Source: Lutjanus erythropterus | Lineage: Eukaryota > Chordata > Actinopteri > Lutjaniformes > Lutjanidae | DNA length: 64,000 nt | Direction: 5' to 3' | NCBI GenBank assembly: GCA_020091685.1 | Contig: CM034603.1 | Coordinates: 10,336,683-10,400,682, forward strand | Shown: piece by piece, positions 50,181 through 63,960 of the stretch | Layout of the letters: each line of letters opens with the position of its first letter | Position numbering within the stretch: the first letter of the stretch is position 1 | Made by a program: the position numbers and the translations under genes | Notes under the pieces: model-generated | The model's input: the letters and a program-made list of their open reading frames with translations, nothing else | Told to the model about the DNA's origin: nothing | The model's database searches: none

Positions 50181-50660
50181 GCAATGTCAGCAGCATGGCT
50201 CTAGGGATAGATGCTTTAACACCACTTTGGTCCAGACTGAAATATGTCCAAAACTGTTGGGCAGACTGACATTAAACTTTGAAATAAAAACGTCACAGCT
50301 AACTTTATTTGTTGGATCGTCAAGAAAACTTTATTTGGCAGCTCTAAAGGTTGCGCCAGTGTCCTGGGAAATTCTTCATTCCTTTGTAGTTTTAGTGAAA
50401 TGTCTCAGCGTTGCTATGACGTGTGGCACTCGCATTACATTTTCATCTAGTGCCATCATCAAAATTTTGATTTGTCAAACACCTTATGCCATTCCCATCA
50501 GCCTCAGCTGTATTTTATCTGTGATGCTAACAGTCAAATATTAATGCGCTAACACTATAAACTAACATCGTGAATGTGGTAAACAAAATCCTGTTTGCAT
50601 GTTAGCCTTTCCTCTCTGATAGTGTTAGCATGTTGACGTTAGATTTAGTAAGTCATGAGT
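50180..50660 (+). repeat. Interspersed repeat, second copy of the GCTAACATG family
   Basis: It begins 'gcagcatggctctaggga' and ends in 'gatagtgttagcatgttgac', parallel to the copy at 60520-61090. The 105-codon frame at 50227-50544 is incidental. Confidence 0.55.
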
Positions 50661-50989
50661 GGGTACATATTAAAGGGTAATGACCCTGCTCAACCACTTG
50701 TAGCTGTGATTATGATTAAGTTCAAATTCTTTTTTTTTTACTGTTTTTATATTATTTTGTATCATGCTATCTCCTCTTGAACCACTGTCTGAAACATGTA
50801 CTCTCTCTGGCCTAAATAATACAGTTTCTTCTTTCCTTTTCAAGATAATGGACATACAAGACAAGCAATTCAGGAGGACATAAAAAATTCAATTTTAACA
50901 CACAATATGTAAATTCTGCCATTAGGGATCCATTACACATTAAAGCAATAACAAAAGGAGAAGTTTGATGTCATTGTGAATTGGCATGT

Positions 50990-51100
50990 AAGATAAGATA
51001 AAACTTTATTAATCCCTGGAGGGAAAGTCAGTCATAGCAGCAACAGCAATAGACCTGAACACAGATAATAAACAATTAAAGAATAGAAGTACAGGCAAAA
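50990..51100 (-). mobile_element. Truncated LINE 3' tail
   Basis: Plus-strand 'gataagataaaactttattaatccc' is the reverse of a retroposon 3' end (AATAAAGTTTTATC then ATCTT units). I associate it with fish Rex1-type LINEs. Only the tail is visible. Confidence 0.5.
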
Positions 51101-52277
51101 CCATGCTAGTAAGAATAATAGTAAGAAAAAGAATATAAATAATAAATAGAACAAGGTAAAACTGTGAGTAGCAGGCCATGACCTGTCAGCAGCAATATGT
51201 ACAAGCAGGCAATAAATAGAGTATAAACATATGTACAGTCTTTCAATAAACAGTATACAGTATATATTTGCATGTGATCATGGGATTTGTTGTCTGCACT
51301 TTTAAAGAACAACCATAGCTGCTGAAAATTTATCAGACATGACTCAGACGATGTTCATGGAGGAGGCAATATTAAACTTTGATTCCCGTTACGTTTTGCC
51401 CATGTGCAGTGACCTCCTTCCTCACTCTTGTACGTAAGAACAAAACACACTGTTGCCTTGAATAATGTGGATTTCTCTGTGTTTGACCATTGCTGAAAAG
51501 TGCACAACTCAACAACACACATAATATATGTATAGCGTTTTTAGACATTTTAATGTAGTGAGTATTTTGCCTGTGTTCTTTCTTTGCCCTTTGATTGATT
51601 GCCTGCACTTCTGCCCAGTGCATTCTGGGATACGCTGTAGCCCCCGTGACCCTGACTTGGAATAATGATGGAATGATACAAGAAAGAAAGGTGAATAAAG
51701 TGTGTCAGCATGTTGTTTTTGTGACTGATTTAACCATCGTACAGGATAAAAGGGCCCAGAGAAGCAGCTGCAATAAGTGGGAATAGTCACAGGATCCCCA
51801 ATTAAAACATATTACATTACAATTATGAAAATGAAAAGACGTTTGTGTTGTATCAAATAATTTCATCTTTACATGAAAATTTAATTAGTCTTTTAGGATG
51901 CACAGAGAAAAACAAATATCCCTCTATCTTTGTAATTGGATCTCTATGGATTTGATGATAGTTAAAGTAGATTAGACGCCCTGGAGTATGTGAGTGTGTG
52001 TGCATAAATGAGCCCTGCTCAGCAGTCAGTTGAGGGGACACAACAATATTAATGTGGGTGTGTGTGTGCTCGCAGGTACATATGGGTGCAAGTGTGTATA
52101 AATACATATATGCATTTGTGTGCATGTGTTGGAGTGTGTGTGTGTGAGCGTGTGTGAGTGCCCACAATCCCAGCAGGGTGTTTTTTTTAAGCAGAGGAGA
52201 TCAAAGAGACATTAGTATTCTGAAATAAATCACATGCTCAGGCCTCACTGTGTGGGTCCCCAAACACATACACAGGA

Positions 52278-52340
<63 letters not shown>

Positions 52341-52760
52341 TGTCTCATTCTCTCCATCTCCTCCTTTCTCTTTCCCCTACCATCTCTCTCTTCAAAAGAC
52401 ACCACCACCGCCGCCCCTTCCCTCCACCCTCCCGCCCCCTCCTCTTCCCCCGGCCCCTAGCGGCCTTCAGAGCTATCTGCTTACTGGCTCTGAATCCTTT
52501 GTTACATCCTTTCAGTTTCTCACGTTCCAACTTGAGCCCCGTCTCCTCCCTCCGTCTGCAAATAAGCAGGAAAATGCTTTGTCAGAGGAAACTGTTGTTC
52601 CTCGCTGAAAAAGTCAGAAACGCAAAGTAGGGGGTTTTGACAAGTATATCCTTAGGGAGAGACCTCCATCTCCCTCCATCTTTCTCCTCTTCTTCCTCTT
52701 GCACCCTCTCTTTCACACCTTTTCGTTCACTCCGTTTCTCTTCCTCCAACTCTCTTCTAT
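52278..52760. repeat. (CA)n tract followed by a C/T-rich stretch
   Basis: A CA run at 52278-52339 is followed by strongly pyrimidine-rich sequence to about 52760. The 124-126 codon frames across it are composition artefacts (Thr-His then Pro/Ser-rich). Confidence 0.8.
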
Positions 52761-53744
52761 AGGCTCGGCAGCAGCAGAATGATTCCTGGTGATGGTGATT
52801 TTTTTCTGTTTTTGGTGCGTGAATATCTTTTTGGGGGAGTGTGAGCGCTTCTTAGACTTTTGACAATGTTGTGACTCACTCTCAACTTCTGAAGTAATGG
52901 GAACTGTTCTGCTGGGCAGCCAGCGTCAGCCGGACTTCACTTTTTCTTTGAAAGATGGTCGCTGCTTTTGCCGGCGGGAGTAAGACGGGAATAGAGGAAG
53001 AGAGGTGAAAGGAAAAGGGGAAAAATGATTGACATGGTACAACCAGTAGAGGAAGAAGCTCATTTTTAGCCACAGAATTAGAATGAGTAGAACATAAATG
53101 CCCCCTGTGGCTCCCTGACAGTTGCAATATCCATGAGATTCAGGGTTTTTCTTTGTGCTTTGTTGTCTGAGTGTGTGTGCATTTGCATGTATGTGAGCAT
53201 GTGGGCACGTGTGTGGGATGGATAAGTTTAGGCCAACGTGTACATGTACTTATTTATGTGAGTGCATGTATCTGTGCGTGTCTACTTGTGTGTGTGTCAT
53301 TTTGATAGCCACCCACATGAATATGCAGATCAGTTTTAGAGAGCGTATGTGCTCAGCATTAAAGCCCACTCTCCACTGCTGACCCAATTTCACACACTGC
53401 AGTGTGTGTGTGTGTGTGTGTGTGTATGCATACAATTGCTTATCAATGCATTTCGCCAAGCTTGGAAAAATTGTGCGGTTAAGACGGAGGTGTGTAAGTG
53501 GGTGTGTGAGCGTGTGTGAGTTGGCCTATGAGTGTTTATAGGGTTTATGAGGCAAAAAACACATGCGATAAGTCTCCTCCAACACAAACACATTCACAGT
53601 TGGCTGTGAATAAAAAATATTCACATTAATACACGCTGACCGAACCATATGCCTCTACAAACTCAATCACATGCTCGCTCAGTCTCTTTATTTCTCACAC
53701 ACATTGGTTTCTGAATAGAGCCCACCTCCCTTTAGCCTACGTCT

Positions 53745-54780
53745 TTTAAAGCTATAATATGTAACATTTCTGCACAAAAAATGCTAGAGATATATTATAT
53801 TTGTTGATTAGCTGTGTAGTTACATTATTCTAGATGTTTCCAACATTGTTCAAATGCAGAGAAAACCATAATGAATTCAGTGTAACTGTGTGTTTCCTGT
53901 TAGCTATTTCTACCTAGTCGCTATAACTTGCAGGAAAACAGGATATGTTGGATATGCCAGAGAGTGAGGGCTAAAGTCAGTGAACATGACTAAATGTAAC
54001 GTAAATAAAATTCTTACCTTGTCCGTGAACATGCTTTCTGCCTGAGTTTTGTCAGACAGACAGACAGTGGTGGTTGTTTGAAAGTGAAGAAATCCACTCC
54101 CAAGATCTTTAAATATAATATTGTACTGTTTAACTCTATAAATTAAAGATTAACATAATAATTTGACACATTTTCTTGTCAAGAATTAGTTGAGAAGATT
54201 GATGCCACTCTCTTGTCTATGGTAAATTTGAAGTTGCAGCCAGCAGCCAGCTATTTTAGCTTAGTGTAATGACTGAAAACAGGGGTAAACAGAAATGCTC
54301 AAACTCACAAAATAGCATGTTATATCTTTGCACAGTGTGAAAGCAAAGACTTGTAGTTTACAGGGCTTTATGTTCTGGACTATTTGTACTGGGAACCCCC
54401 CACCCACCCCCCATCCCCACAGACATACAACTATTCTAGTATTTATGCTAAGCTAACTGTCTCCTTGCTGTGACACCATATCTAAAGGAATGTTTTGACA
54501 TTTTGCGAGAGCTTATTTACTTTCTTGTCCAGAGTTAGAAGAGAAGATTGATACCATTGATACCACAATCATGTCTGTATGCTAGGGCTACTATGAACTG
54601 CAGCTAGTTAGCTTAGCATAAAGACTGAAAGGAGGATCTCATTGTTTAAATTCATACAAAATGATGAATTGTAGTTTTGTCTGGGGTTTATGTGCTGGAC
54701 TATTTCCCTTACAGATGAGAGAGTGATATCACTCTCACTAGTGGCAATTAAGCAAGTAAACATATTCTGCAAATTGTCGA
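53745..54780. repeat. Degraded interspersed repeats
   Basis: About 54170-54480 and 54490-54780 are two related copies of a unit containing 'gttagcttagcataaagactgaaa' and 'tgctggactattt'-like words. About 53745-53990 carries another dispersed non-coding motif ('agctataatatgtaac'). The paired units suggest a local tandem copy of the same repeat. Confidence 0.5.
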
Positions 54781-56447
54781 ATTTTTCCTTTAAAGGTTCT
54801 GCGTGGAGGCTTTAGTGACATCTAGGAGTGAGCTTGCTGACTGCAAGCACTTTGAGGCACTGTCCATTGCCAAAGGTGGTGGCCATGAAACTTCTGCAAA
54901 ACTCTGAAGACCATACCTAGAACCAGTGTTTTCTTTGTTCTGGGATTCTGGGTTTGTTCTGGTGCAACATGGCAGAGGACTCACACCCTCTATAGATATA
55001 CAGCCCACTCTAAGTCAACAACAACAATTCTTATTTTCAGGTGCTTATACGCTTATGAAAACACAGATCTGATTTAGGACTAATTTTCGGTCCAATATGT
55101 GTAGATTTGGTGACCCTTGTGTTATAACATATCACACTGACTAAACAACAACCTTGCCATTTATCAGCAGCTGCTCTAATTGTCCCTAGAAATATGTTTG
55201 CATTGGCTAAATCTTTTTGGTGTTCAGTGATGTGAAATACAACTTCTTAATCTTTTTTTAATCCAGGTGTTTATTGAGTCACAACAGACATCATATCAAC
55301 AGACTTCCATGTTGTCAACTCAGCAGTGCCAGTCAGCAGAACCATCCAGGACGAGCCGGGAGTTCATTGAGCCGCCAGTAGATGGAGACTTTGAGTGGAG
55401 GGAGGCCGAGTGGCAGTGCTGAGGTAATGGCTCTCTGGTCTATTGTTCCCTGAATTCATCCTCACCCTCCACCCTCTCTTTCTGCCTTCCAGTCTAAACT
55501 TCCCCCTCATGGACTTCAAAGGAAAGGAAGGAACTAAAGAATAAGGTGAATTCATTTGCCCCCCTATCCAATGCCTACATGTTGCAGCGGATGTGCTTTT
55601 TAATTGCTTGTGCTAAATACATAACCTATTTTTGTATCCTTTACAAAAGCCTAAATGATGATCTTTGTAGAATATATGCAAATGCCAGAAGCCCCCATAA
55701 AACATTAACAATACCTCGTATAAGCAAAGCACCTTGACAACAAGTTGCAAGAAAAAAAGGACACTGTAAAGCACCGATGGGCCGGCGTATGGCTTAATAA
55801 GATCTGGCACCCAATGCTGCAAACTCTGACAGACATTCCTCGGCATCTTTAACCCTCAACCCAGAAGCCTCAGTGCAGACTGAACTCTGTGAAGTAGATC
55901 AATGGGAGGATTATCGCAGGACCAAGATGCCAGTTATAGAGCAGCTCTGTGCTGCCTCAGTGAGGGGAGAAGATTGAGAGGCTTTCCTTTGATCTTGTGC
56001 TGGCGCATCTGAGAGGGCCCGCTGCTGATGATAATGATGCTGAGGCCCATTGCAGAGAGCCAGGCTGGGGCTCGGCCCCGCTCATGCTCCCATTCCTATA
56101 CTGGTGATATAAAAGGCTGGCCTGTGGAGGCTTGAACGGGACAAACGGATTTAGTCGGACGGATTGTGGATTCATGTGAATTTATCCCAACAAATGTTTT
56201 TTTTTCCTGGAAAGGAATGTTATTGATGCAACAGTGGTGTGTACACGCGTGCGTGTGTGTGTGTGTGTGTGTGCAAGTGTGAGTGTATATGCTCCAGTTG
56301 TTTCCTCCGTCACATTAGATCCAGCTGAACACCTCTGTCCTCTTCCTCTTTCAAGGACACCCCTCCCTCCCGCACGTCTCCGTCCCTCAGCCTCTGTCTC
56401 TCTTTCTCTCTCTCTCTGTCTCACACACACACTTCACATATACACAC

Positions 56448-56491
<44 letters not shown>

Positions 56492-57217
56492 TACTTTCTC
56501 TCTCTCACTCTGTGTGACAGGCCACGGTGCTGGAGATGGCTGCTGACATTCTGGACAGTAAAAAGCTTAAGGTGGAATGTGTGTGAGTGTGTGTGTGTGT
56601 GTGTGGGTGTGTGTCTCAAAGGCAGATGGAGGAACCTCACAATTCTTCCTTCAGTGTATCTCTGCATCTTATCTGAGCGAGCGCTGTTGTCACACATACA
56701 GAATCTCGAACAGCACACCGGTGCTGCCGTCTGACTCTGGTCGTTTTATTGACTCTTTTTTGTTTCTGTTTGACCGTTTGCCAAAACTCAATGATTATGA
56801 TAATAGGATGTGCGGTCAATAATCTCTTAATTAGTGCTAAGTGGGAATTAGATTAGGCTTTTGTTCATTTCTGAAACAGCTCTAGTTAACCAGATTAGTG
56901 CAGTGTGGATTAGGCCTGGGAGGAGGACAGACCAGACTGAAGGTTAGAGAGTGAAAGGTTGACATGTTCAACCTCAGGTCATAGCCATGCTGACCAGGAA
57001 CACTTTATCTGATTGGCTGTCTGTCAGGTTTGAGGGAAGGCTTCAGGACAGCCTATTGGTTACTGAGCGAGGCAACAGCGCTAGTTGCTGGAGCATAAAA
57101 AGTATATTAGTAGACAGAGCCATCATGACATCACCCACTGGTTTGTGGACTACCTTACCAAAGCCTTGAGTTTAGCATTAGGGGCTTGCCATCTTGTCTT
57201 TTTGCAACCAGACCAAG

Positions 57218-57512
57218 TTTTGTCCACTGGAAACGCACCCCAGAGTACATTTTATCATGTTTTGTGCACTGGGGCATCTCAAACAGCACTTTACTACATT
57301 TTGTCCACTAGAAGGGCACTCAGTTATGTTTTGTACACTGGAAGGGTACCCTAGCAGGCACATTACCACTTCTTGTCCAATAGAGGGGAACTGCAAAGGA
57401 CACTTTGCCACATTTTATCCACTAGAAGGGAACCCCGGAGGGCATCGTATGATGTTTTGTCAACTAGAAGGCACCCTAGAGTACACTTCACCATCTTTTG
57501 TCCACTTTAACA
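57218..57512. repeat. 42-bp minisatellite, about eight units
   Basis: Units start with variants of TTTTGTCCACTAGAAGGG and run 42, 39, 30, 42, 42, 42 and 41 bases before a partial last unit. Because most units are multiples of three, a 113-codon frame (57194-57535) stays open, with a recurring FCPLEG motif in a 14-residue period. There is no start context, homology or splicing to support coding. Confidence 0.75.
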
Positions 57513-57989
57513 CAACAGTACCTGGTTGTGTCTAGAATGGAACCACAGACCCATTAAAAGATCTTGCAATAGTGATCATTCCCCAACCATAACAGAGTGT
57601 TTTTATCCCTAAATCTGCCCAGATCTTAATGACATCATTATTACATTATAAAACAGAATTAGTCTGTGCAATGTGCACAATGAAGAAACAACAAGTACAA
57701 ATCTTGCAAGAGTTTTGCAAATCTTGGGTTCCCTTCTAGACACGACCCAGCTGCCTAGTTGTGATTGGTTTTGTATAACAACTAAACTTTCTGAAAACAT
57801 ACACATTTAAGTGATATATAGGCAATGTAGTAAGAGGCCCGTATTTGATCAATACTGTCAAGTTTGACAGTTTGATCTGAGTTTTGAGAGCCCTGTGTGT
57901 TGCACTGGATGGGGACCATAATTTACAAAATGATCATGCTGTATTGAAGAAGATTTGATACTAGTGATTGAGACCACATACTCAAAACA

Positions 57990-58215
57990 AAGGAAACTGT
58001 TCACTGAGGTCATAAATAAAGTGAGAAGTTGGGTCATTTTCTCATAAGACCCTATACAATCGGACTCCTTTTTGCAACCAGAGGACTTGCCCCCTGCTGG
58101 CCATTAGAAAGAACACAGGTTGAAGGCACTTCCAGTGTGGCTTAACTTTTCAGACCCACAAGCTCTGTCCACTTCTTCTACTGTCAATGGGCTAGAGGCA
58201 AGACAGTTTGACGAT
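57990..58215 (+). repeat. Interspersed repeat
   Basis: It contains 'gccccctgctggccatta' and 'aaggcacttcc', phrases of a dispersed fish repeat. The second phrase also appears upstream of exon 1 of both CXorf38-like copies (29372 and 40467), so fragments of one family may have seeded several places. Confidence 0.45.
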
Positions 58216-58289
58216 ACAGCATGATACAAGACAAAATGTTAGTCACCTCACCGTCTCTGCACCAGCACAGCCTATCTAACACCATTCTC

Positions 58290-58735
58290 ACACACAGTCA
58301 TGCTCTCCTCTCTCCTCCAGTGTTGTGTTATTTCTTTACTCCCCTCTCTTTCTCATCTCTCTGCTCCTAAAGAGCTTTTCTTTTTGACTGACCTCCTATC
58401 CACTTCATTTGATGGGCCCCCGCTAAGAGGACTCCATCCTCTTTCTCTTTCTCCCTTCCCCTCGTCTTCCTCCCTCTCACTCGCTCTTTTTCTCACCGTC
58501 TTTGCGCTCTCTTTTTCTCTCATCATCATCCTCCCCACCTTCCTTCCCTCGCCACCCCCGTCTATTCTGTGGCCCAGCGTGGGTGGCTGAGTTTAATGAA
58601 TTCTCTTTTCTCTCTGCAGCCAGCCGCTGATTTCTGATTGTGAAGAGGTGTGTGTGTGTGTGTGTGTCTGTGTGTGTGTGTGTTTTGAGTGTGTGTCTGT
58701 GAGTGAGTGAAGCACATGCACACACATATTTTACT
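58290..58735. repeat. Pyrimidine-rich tract and (TG)n microsatellite
   Basis: C/T-rich from about 58290 to 58560, then TG/TCTG repeats at 58648-58700. Open frames on both strands are compositional. Confidence 0.8.
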
Positions 58736-60519
58736 TACTCACTTTCACTGCCATGACTGTGATCATTTTATCAGTCTAAATAAATCTCGGCCTTTATCCC
58801 GATCAAGGCTTCAGGTTGCACTTCCTCTTTATTAAAGCGGGAAGTTGCCGACTGTCAGCTTTAAAATAGATTTGCCCCGGGACGTGTCTGTTGTTGTTGT
58901 GAACACTACCTGCTGTCTCCTGCAGCCAGAAACATGAGTCAAGAGTCTGTTTTGTCCTCTGCCTGTGATGTCTTATTAATGCACAGGAAAATAGAAAAAC
59001 AGTCATCGACAGCAGAAGGCATCTCAGACTAGACCCCGGATGATTTTTAGCTGACCAGATGCTGTTTTGTTGGACAAAAGCAATAAATGTATAGGTTGTT
59101 TGGTTTCATGCAGGCATCTTACATGTAAACAAAGTCAGCCGTGAAGTATCCATAGCAGCCTTTATGTCAGTATGAAGGTGGTGGAGAATTGTTCTGAGGC
59201 AATGTGAAACATGTATGTTAGGTCACATCTCCAGTCAGTACACCTGGCCAAGGTCCTAAGTAGAAACTGGTTAGTCTCCAAGTGCTGCACTGCTGCTTGA
59301 TACGAGGATGGGTTAAATGCAGAGACTGAATCTCACTGTATGTTGTATGATTGTATATGTGACAATAAAGTTAAACTTTTTGATTGGCAGTGTGAAATAG
59401 CATGTTATCATGCTGCAGTGATCTGCCATACTTGTAGTTAGAGCTGCAACTGTACTGTACATGATATATTTTCACAGGGAGGGCAAAGTCATCAGTGCTC
59501 AACTCTGACTGGTTTATCCTGATGTTCTTACCTTAACTTTAAGCAATCTCACTCCTCGTGCCTAAACCTAACCAACTCAACCAATAAAGGCAACGAGCAC
59601 TAGCCAATCAGGGTTAGAGTTGGACAGGTCATGCCTTCATCATCCTCGAAAAAAAATGGGAAATTGTACTGGGGTCACCTTATATGGCTCTGCCTGTAGC
59701 AGGGTTGCTAATGCTAGTTTGTATGCTTCAACCCCCTAAGAAGTGTGCTGGGCTTTGAAGCAAATTTGACATAATGGCCAAACTGCGTAATGACCAGGAG
59801 CATAATGGAAAGTAAACCCAAGTAAACTCAGTTTATCCACTTCTTTGAAGCAGCTATGAAACAGTGAATACACTGAACATCACAGCCCCCTGCGAAACGA
59901 CTCGTTTCACTATCAGGAGATCCGTTCTATCCAATTATATTTGGAAAGTCTAGAGGATCTGCATGATTAAACCATGTTATCCAATTCAAGGGAGAGGAAG
60001 GCCAAACTGGAAGATAGGTGGCTCAGCTGGTGTAAGTCTCTGGTGCTCTGTGAGCCGGAGATGATATAGAGAAGTTCTGGGTAATTTTATACCTTAAAGT
60101 TGGCCTTGTGTGCCACTGTGCTGCTTTCATAAGAACGAATGGAGGGACCTCCAGCACTGTATCCAGGTCTCCTTGATACATCCATGGTGTGGGCTGATCT
60201 GCTGTATAAACGTATCTTGACTTGTGGGCTTTAGCTAAATTTGATGGTCAAAACACAAAGGTATCTAACATGTAGGTGACATATCTGTCACAAACCCACA
60301 TATGTGGTTAGGTAAAGCCACATCTTCCTTTTCAGAATAAAGTTTAAAGTTTTCTACCCAATTTAAAACTGTTATAATTAAATTCATATGGAGCCAGTTT
60401 TGATCATTTAGTCGTACTGTTTTCTAAATGAGTAGCTAATTATGTAATTATCTAGCTTGAAACCATGGTGGGTTTAAATGACCGAGGTTAAATGATTTAA
60501 CATGAGGTGTTTTAAGCCA
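58736..60519. other. Intergenic or intronic, no exon seen
   Basis: There is no repeat array and no exon-like frame. About 58770-58930 has ordinary base composition without low complexity, and could be a conserved non-coding element if alignments show it. Confidence 0.3.
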
Positions 60520-61090
60520 TGCCAGCGGCATGGCTCAAGGGATGGGGCTGTCAGGTTGTTGGCTAGTCCACCACCTTGGGTGAGACTGAAATACTGGATG
60601 GATTGCCATGAAAGTTTGCAAAGACATTTGTGACATTTTGTAGATATGGTGATTAACTGACTTTTTTCTTTGACACCACGATGAAGTTGACATTTTTGGA
60701 TATTATCAAAATATCTTGACATCTTTCTGATGGACTGTTGTACAGATATCTGGGGTGCTCAGAGCATGAATTGTATTGACTTTGGTGAACCCCTGACTCT
60801 TTCTCTAGCACCACCATGAGGTTCATGTCTGGGGTTTTCAGTTAAATGTCTCAACAACTACTGGATGGATTGCCATGAAATTTTGTACACATTCATGTTC
60901 CCCTCACTTTCATTGGGTCAAACCTACAGTTTGTCCAATACTTTGGTTTACAAGGCTGTGCTTTAGTGCTAATTAGCAAATGTTAACATGCTAATATGCA
61001 AAACAAAGATGGTAAATGTGGACAACACTATACCTGCATAGCATCACATTGTTAGCATTGCCGTTGTGAGCATGTCATTCATACTGATGG
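60520..61090 (-). repeat. Interspersed repeat, third copy of the GCTAACATG family
   Basis: This is the longest copy in the window. It includes 'tggattgccatgaaa' twice and 'gttaacatgctaatatgc', in parallel with 50180-50660 and inverted relative to 3540-3840. No terminal structure could be fixed. Confidence 0.6.
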
Positions 61091-62700
61091 CGCACTTAAC
61101 CATAATTTCCTGTACCTGTGTCACAGGTATTTCACCGCTGCCCCACCCCTTTAGGACACACTGAGCTATAAGAGTCTAAATAAAGCCCTGCTAGCAGTTC
61201 TGTGAGGCCGCACTTACATGCAGTGGTACTTTCAGATAAATGCTATCACCAGTATGCTAAAAATATTGAACATATTAAGCTAGAATATGAAAAAATAAAT
61301 AAAAATACAGTGGGAAATTTGCACTATATCTAGTGTACTGTATCTGTTTTCTTCCATCCACATGACATTTTCAATTCTTTCAATAGGTCTGACCACACCC
61401 ACATAACAGACAGGAAGTGTATACCGTTTCATACCACTGGCAGAGTTCATAATGTGTCGTTATATACTGTAGAGCATCGTTGTTTAAGTAGAGCCTCACA
61501 GACCTGTTAGCATGGCTTTCAACTATTACAACCAACCTGAGAGCTAGCATAATTGGATTTGGATTTAGTGCAGATACTGGACTTATGTCTGCAGTGAACA
61601 AAAGATCATGATATGTACATTTTGTTCAGCAAGATAATATTCACAAATGAGCAACACTTTTATTTTTTTTTTTAAACATAAATGCAGTTGCCAGAAGTAA
61701 AAATCTAACACTAGGCTATAAATGAACTAAGTGACTAGTGTTTGGTGTGATGATGTTTAATGTCTATGACAACCACTGTAGTCTCATTCAGCCACTTGTT
61801 AGCAGCCAGCTTTTTAAAGGCCCATAAAAATTTCAAAATTCCAGGGTACTTACTGACACATCTTATGTCGTAGAGCAGAAGGTTCTTGTGTTAACCACTG
61901 ACTTTATATCAGGCAAATTATGAAAAAAACTCACTGACTTTGAAACAAGGGTACTAGAAGTGCTTATATGATAACTCATTTCTGGGTTTTAGGACTCATT
62001 CCTGCAGTCCTCTATAACCAAAGTGTCAAGTGCTCAAGTGACATGTATGAAAACTGTCTATCTTTTCGGGAACAGCAGGCAAAATACCCAAGTGACCCAA
62101 ACTGTGGTTTAATTACTGCACCGAAAAGTGAATCTACTCTGTGAAAATGAGAACAGAACTTTGCTTGAAAAGTGTGTGAGGCTCAATCAACTTTCCAAAT
62201 AAACGTGAAAAGTAGAATTTGTAAACTGGGTTGCATTCCCCTTTTTCATGCCAAAACGCGAGACTTCAAAAGGATGAAACAATCCTCCCTCGAATCCGAG
62301 CAGCAGCGGCTCCGAAAGTGGATCATCTCCTCATCTCCACATCTCCACATCTGTCTGAGGTCACCGCCGGGGAGCAGGTGTTGCTGCCTCTGTCCTGCCC
62401 GCTGATTGGACGGATGGATTAGCTGCTTAACGAGGGGAATTTGTTTAATCCGATAATTGTCTCGGCGATGAAAACATATTCAGTAATTCTCTGTGGCCTG
62501 TGTTTTTCTGTCCTCCTGATTAAAGACACTTTCATTCTGGCACACACACACACACACACAAATAATGGAACAGTTGTTGTTATGACCAGAAGACAATGCT
62601 CTGAGGTGCGCTGGCACACACACTCACACAACACACTCACACATACACACACAGTCCCCTGTGTGTAGCCCCCCTGTGGTATGGTAATGAGCTGCTAATC
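61091..62700. other. Intergenic or intronic, no exon seen
   Basis: No supported gene. The stretch 62260-62480 is of moderate GC content and free of simple repeats, unlike its surroundings. Small overlapping frames at 62172-62422 have no splice context. Confidence 0.3.
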
Positions 62701-62717
62701 TCTCTGGTTTACACAGC

Positions 62718-62719
<2 letters not shown>

Positions 62720-62758
<39 letters not shown>

Positions 62759-63960
62759 TGTGTTTGTGTGTGCGCATTAAGGTGCAGTGTGGAAAAGCCT
62801 GAGGAATTCTCTTAGGCCATCAACCTTCTGCTCTCACTTGGGCGCAGGCTGTCAACACATTAAATAGTGGAATCTGTGTGTGTGTGTGTGTGTGACGGAG
62901 GGAGAGAAATAGAAAGTGAAAGCTCGACAATAATACACTGTAAAGGCGAAAAAGAGGGAAAAAGGAAGAAATTAGGGTCGAGGCAGAGCAGCAACAGTGT
63001 GGATCAGGCGGCATCGGCGCATTTGTTTACTTCCCTTGTAAATGTACGCTTTCTTCATCTGATCTGTAAATCCTGACTCTCCGCTACAACTCTCTCTTCT
63101 GTGTTCTTTTTTTTTTGTGTTTTGATGCTGCGTCGCTGTGTGTGTGTGTGTGTATGCGCGTGTTTATTTATTATGCCGAAGTCACATCACTAATTAGTCC
63201 CTGGGAGAAGCCCGAGGCCATTTGCAAAATCCCACTGATTAAAAACAAGTCCAAATCCAACCTTGTGTTGCATACGCACACACACATGCACACACTCAGT
63301 CGCACATATACAATTTGCATCCATGCACTGACACATCCATGCATGTACGCTGAGGAAAGCTACTTACTGTCAAGGCAGGAACACGTGTGGGCGAGAGTGT
63401 TTGCGACACGGAGCCCGCGCACGCATGTTGAACGGCTGTTGAACGGGTGTTAGAGAGCTGTCAGTCGCCGAGGCCAGTTTAATATTTAAACTCGCCCGTC
63501 TAAAGTTATCATACCCCGAGGTGGCTCCTGTCACGCAGGAAACACAGGCGCACACACTCGGACGCACACACGCTCAAAGCCTTCAGGAGCTCCAGCTTGT
63601 CACAAATCACACTCAAGATGTCAAGGGCATCGTGCATTAGCAAGTGTGACAGACAGAGGCAGAGAGAGGCTGAGAGACAGACATGTACAAGACAGAACAA
63701 GAGAGACACAGAGAGTCTGCACAATATTTACGTTTTGCACCTTGTGCAACCTGCTTTAGCCCCCCAAAAAATTAAGTCCTACCGATTAATCCTATTTGAA
63801 TTTTAATTCAAGCAAAAGAGGGATGGATGTGATGGATGGAGACAGAGGAGTGAGACTGGAAGGAGGAGAGGAGAAGGAGGAGATAGTGACAGCATGGGGA
63901 GAGAGGGAGGAGGGAGTGAGGGATGATGGGAGACATAGAGAGGAGGCGGAGGGAGATAGT
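62720..63960. repeat. Cluster of TG/CA tracts and purine-rich sequence
   Basis: TG runs at 62720-62775, 62874-62894 and 63138-63155, CA runs near 63276-63300, and a GGGAGGA-rich purine stretch at 63835-63960. Between them, 63160-63260 is unique sequence containing CTAATTAG and similar AT words. No exon was identified before the window ends. Confidence 0.7.

Noticed and set aside
52234-52630. Two overlapping 124-126 codon frames, Thr-His then Pro-rich
   Set aside because: They are translations of a CA microsatellite and a C/T-rich tract.
56520-56580. Exon-like plus-strand stretch after a CAG (ATVLEMAADILDSKKLK)
   Set aside because: It is short, follows a CA-rich low-complexity tract, has a poor donor and no neighbouring exon; it could not be tied to a gene.
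57218-57512. Regularly spaced repeats that might suggest a CRISPR array
   Set aside because: Units are contiguous and degenerate with no unique spacers, and the DNA is clearly vertebrate; it is a minisatellite.
58300-58590. 96-codon plus-strand frame
   Set aside because: Pyrimidine-rich composition gives a Ser/Leu/Pro-rich frame and its antisense is equally open; there is no gene context.
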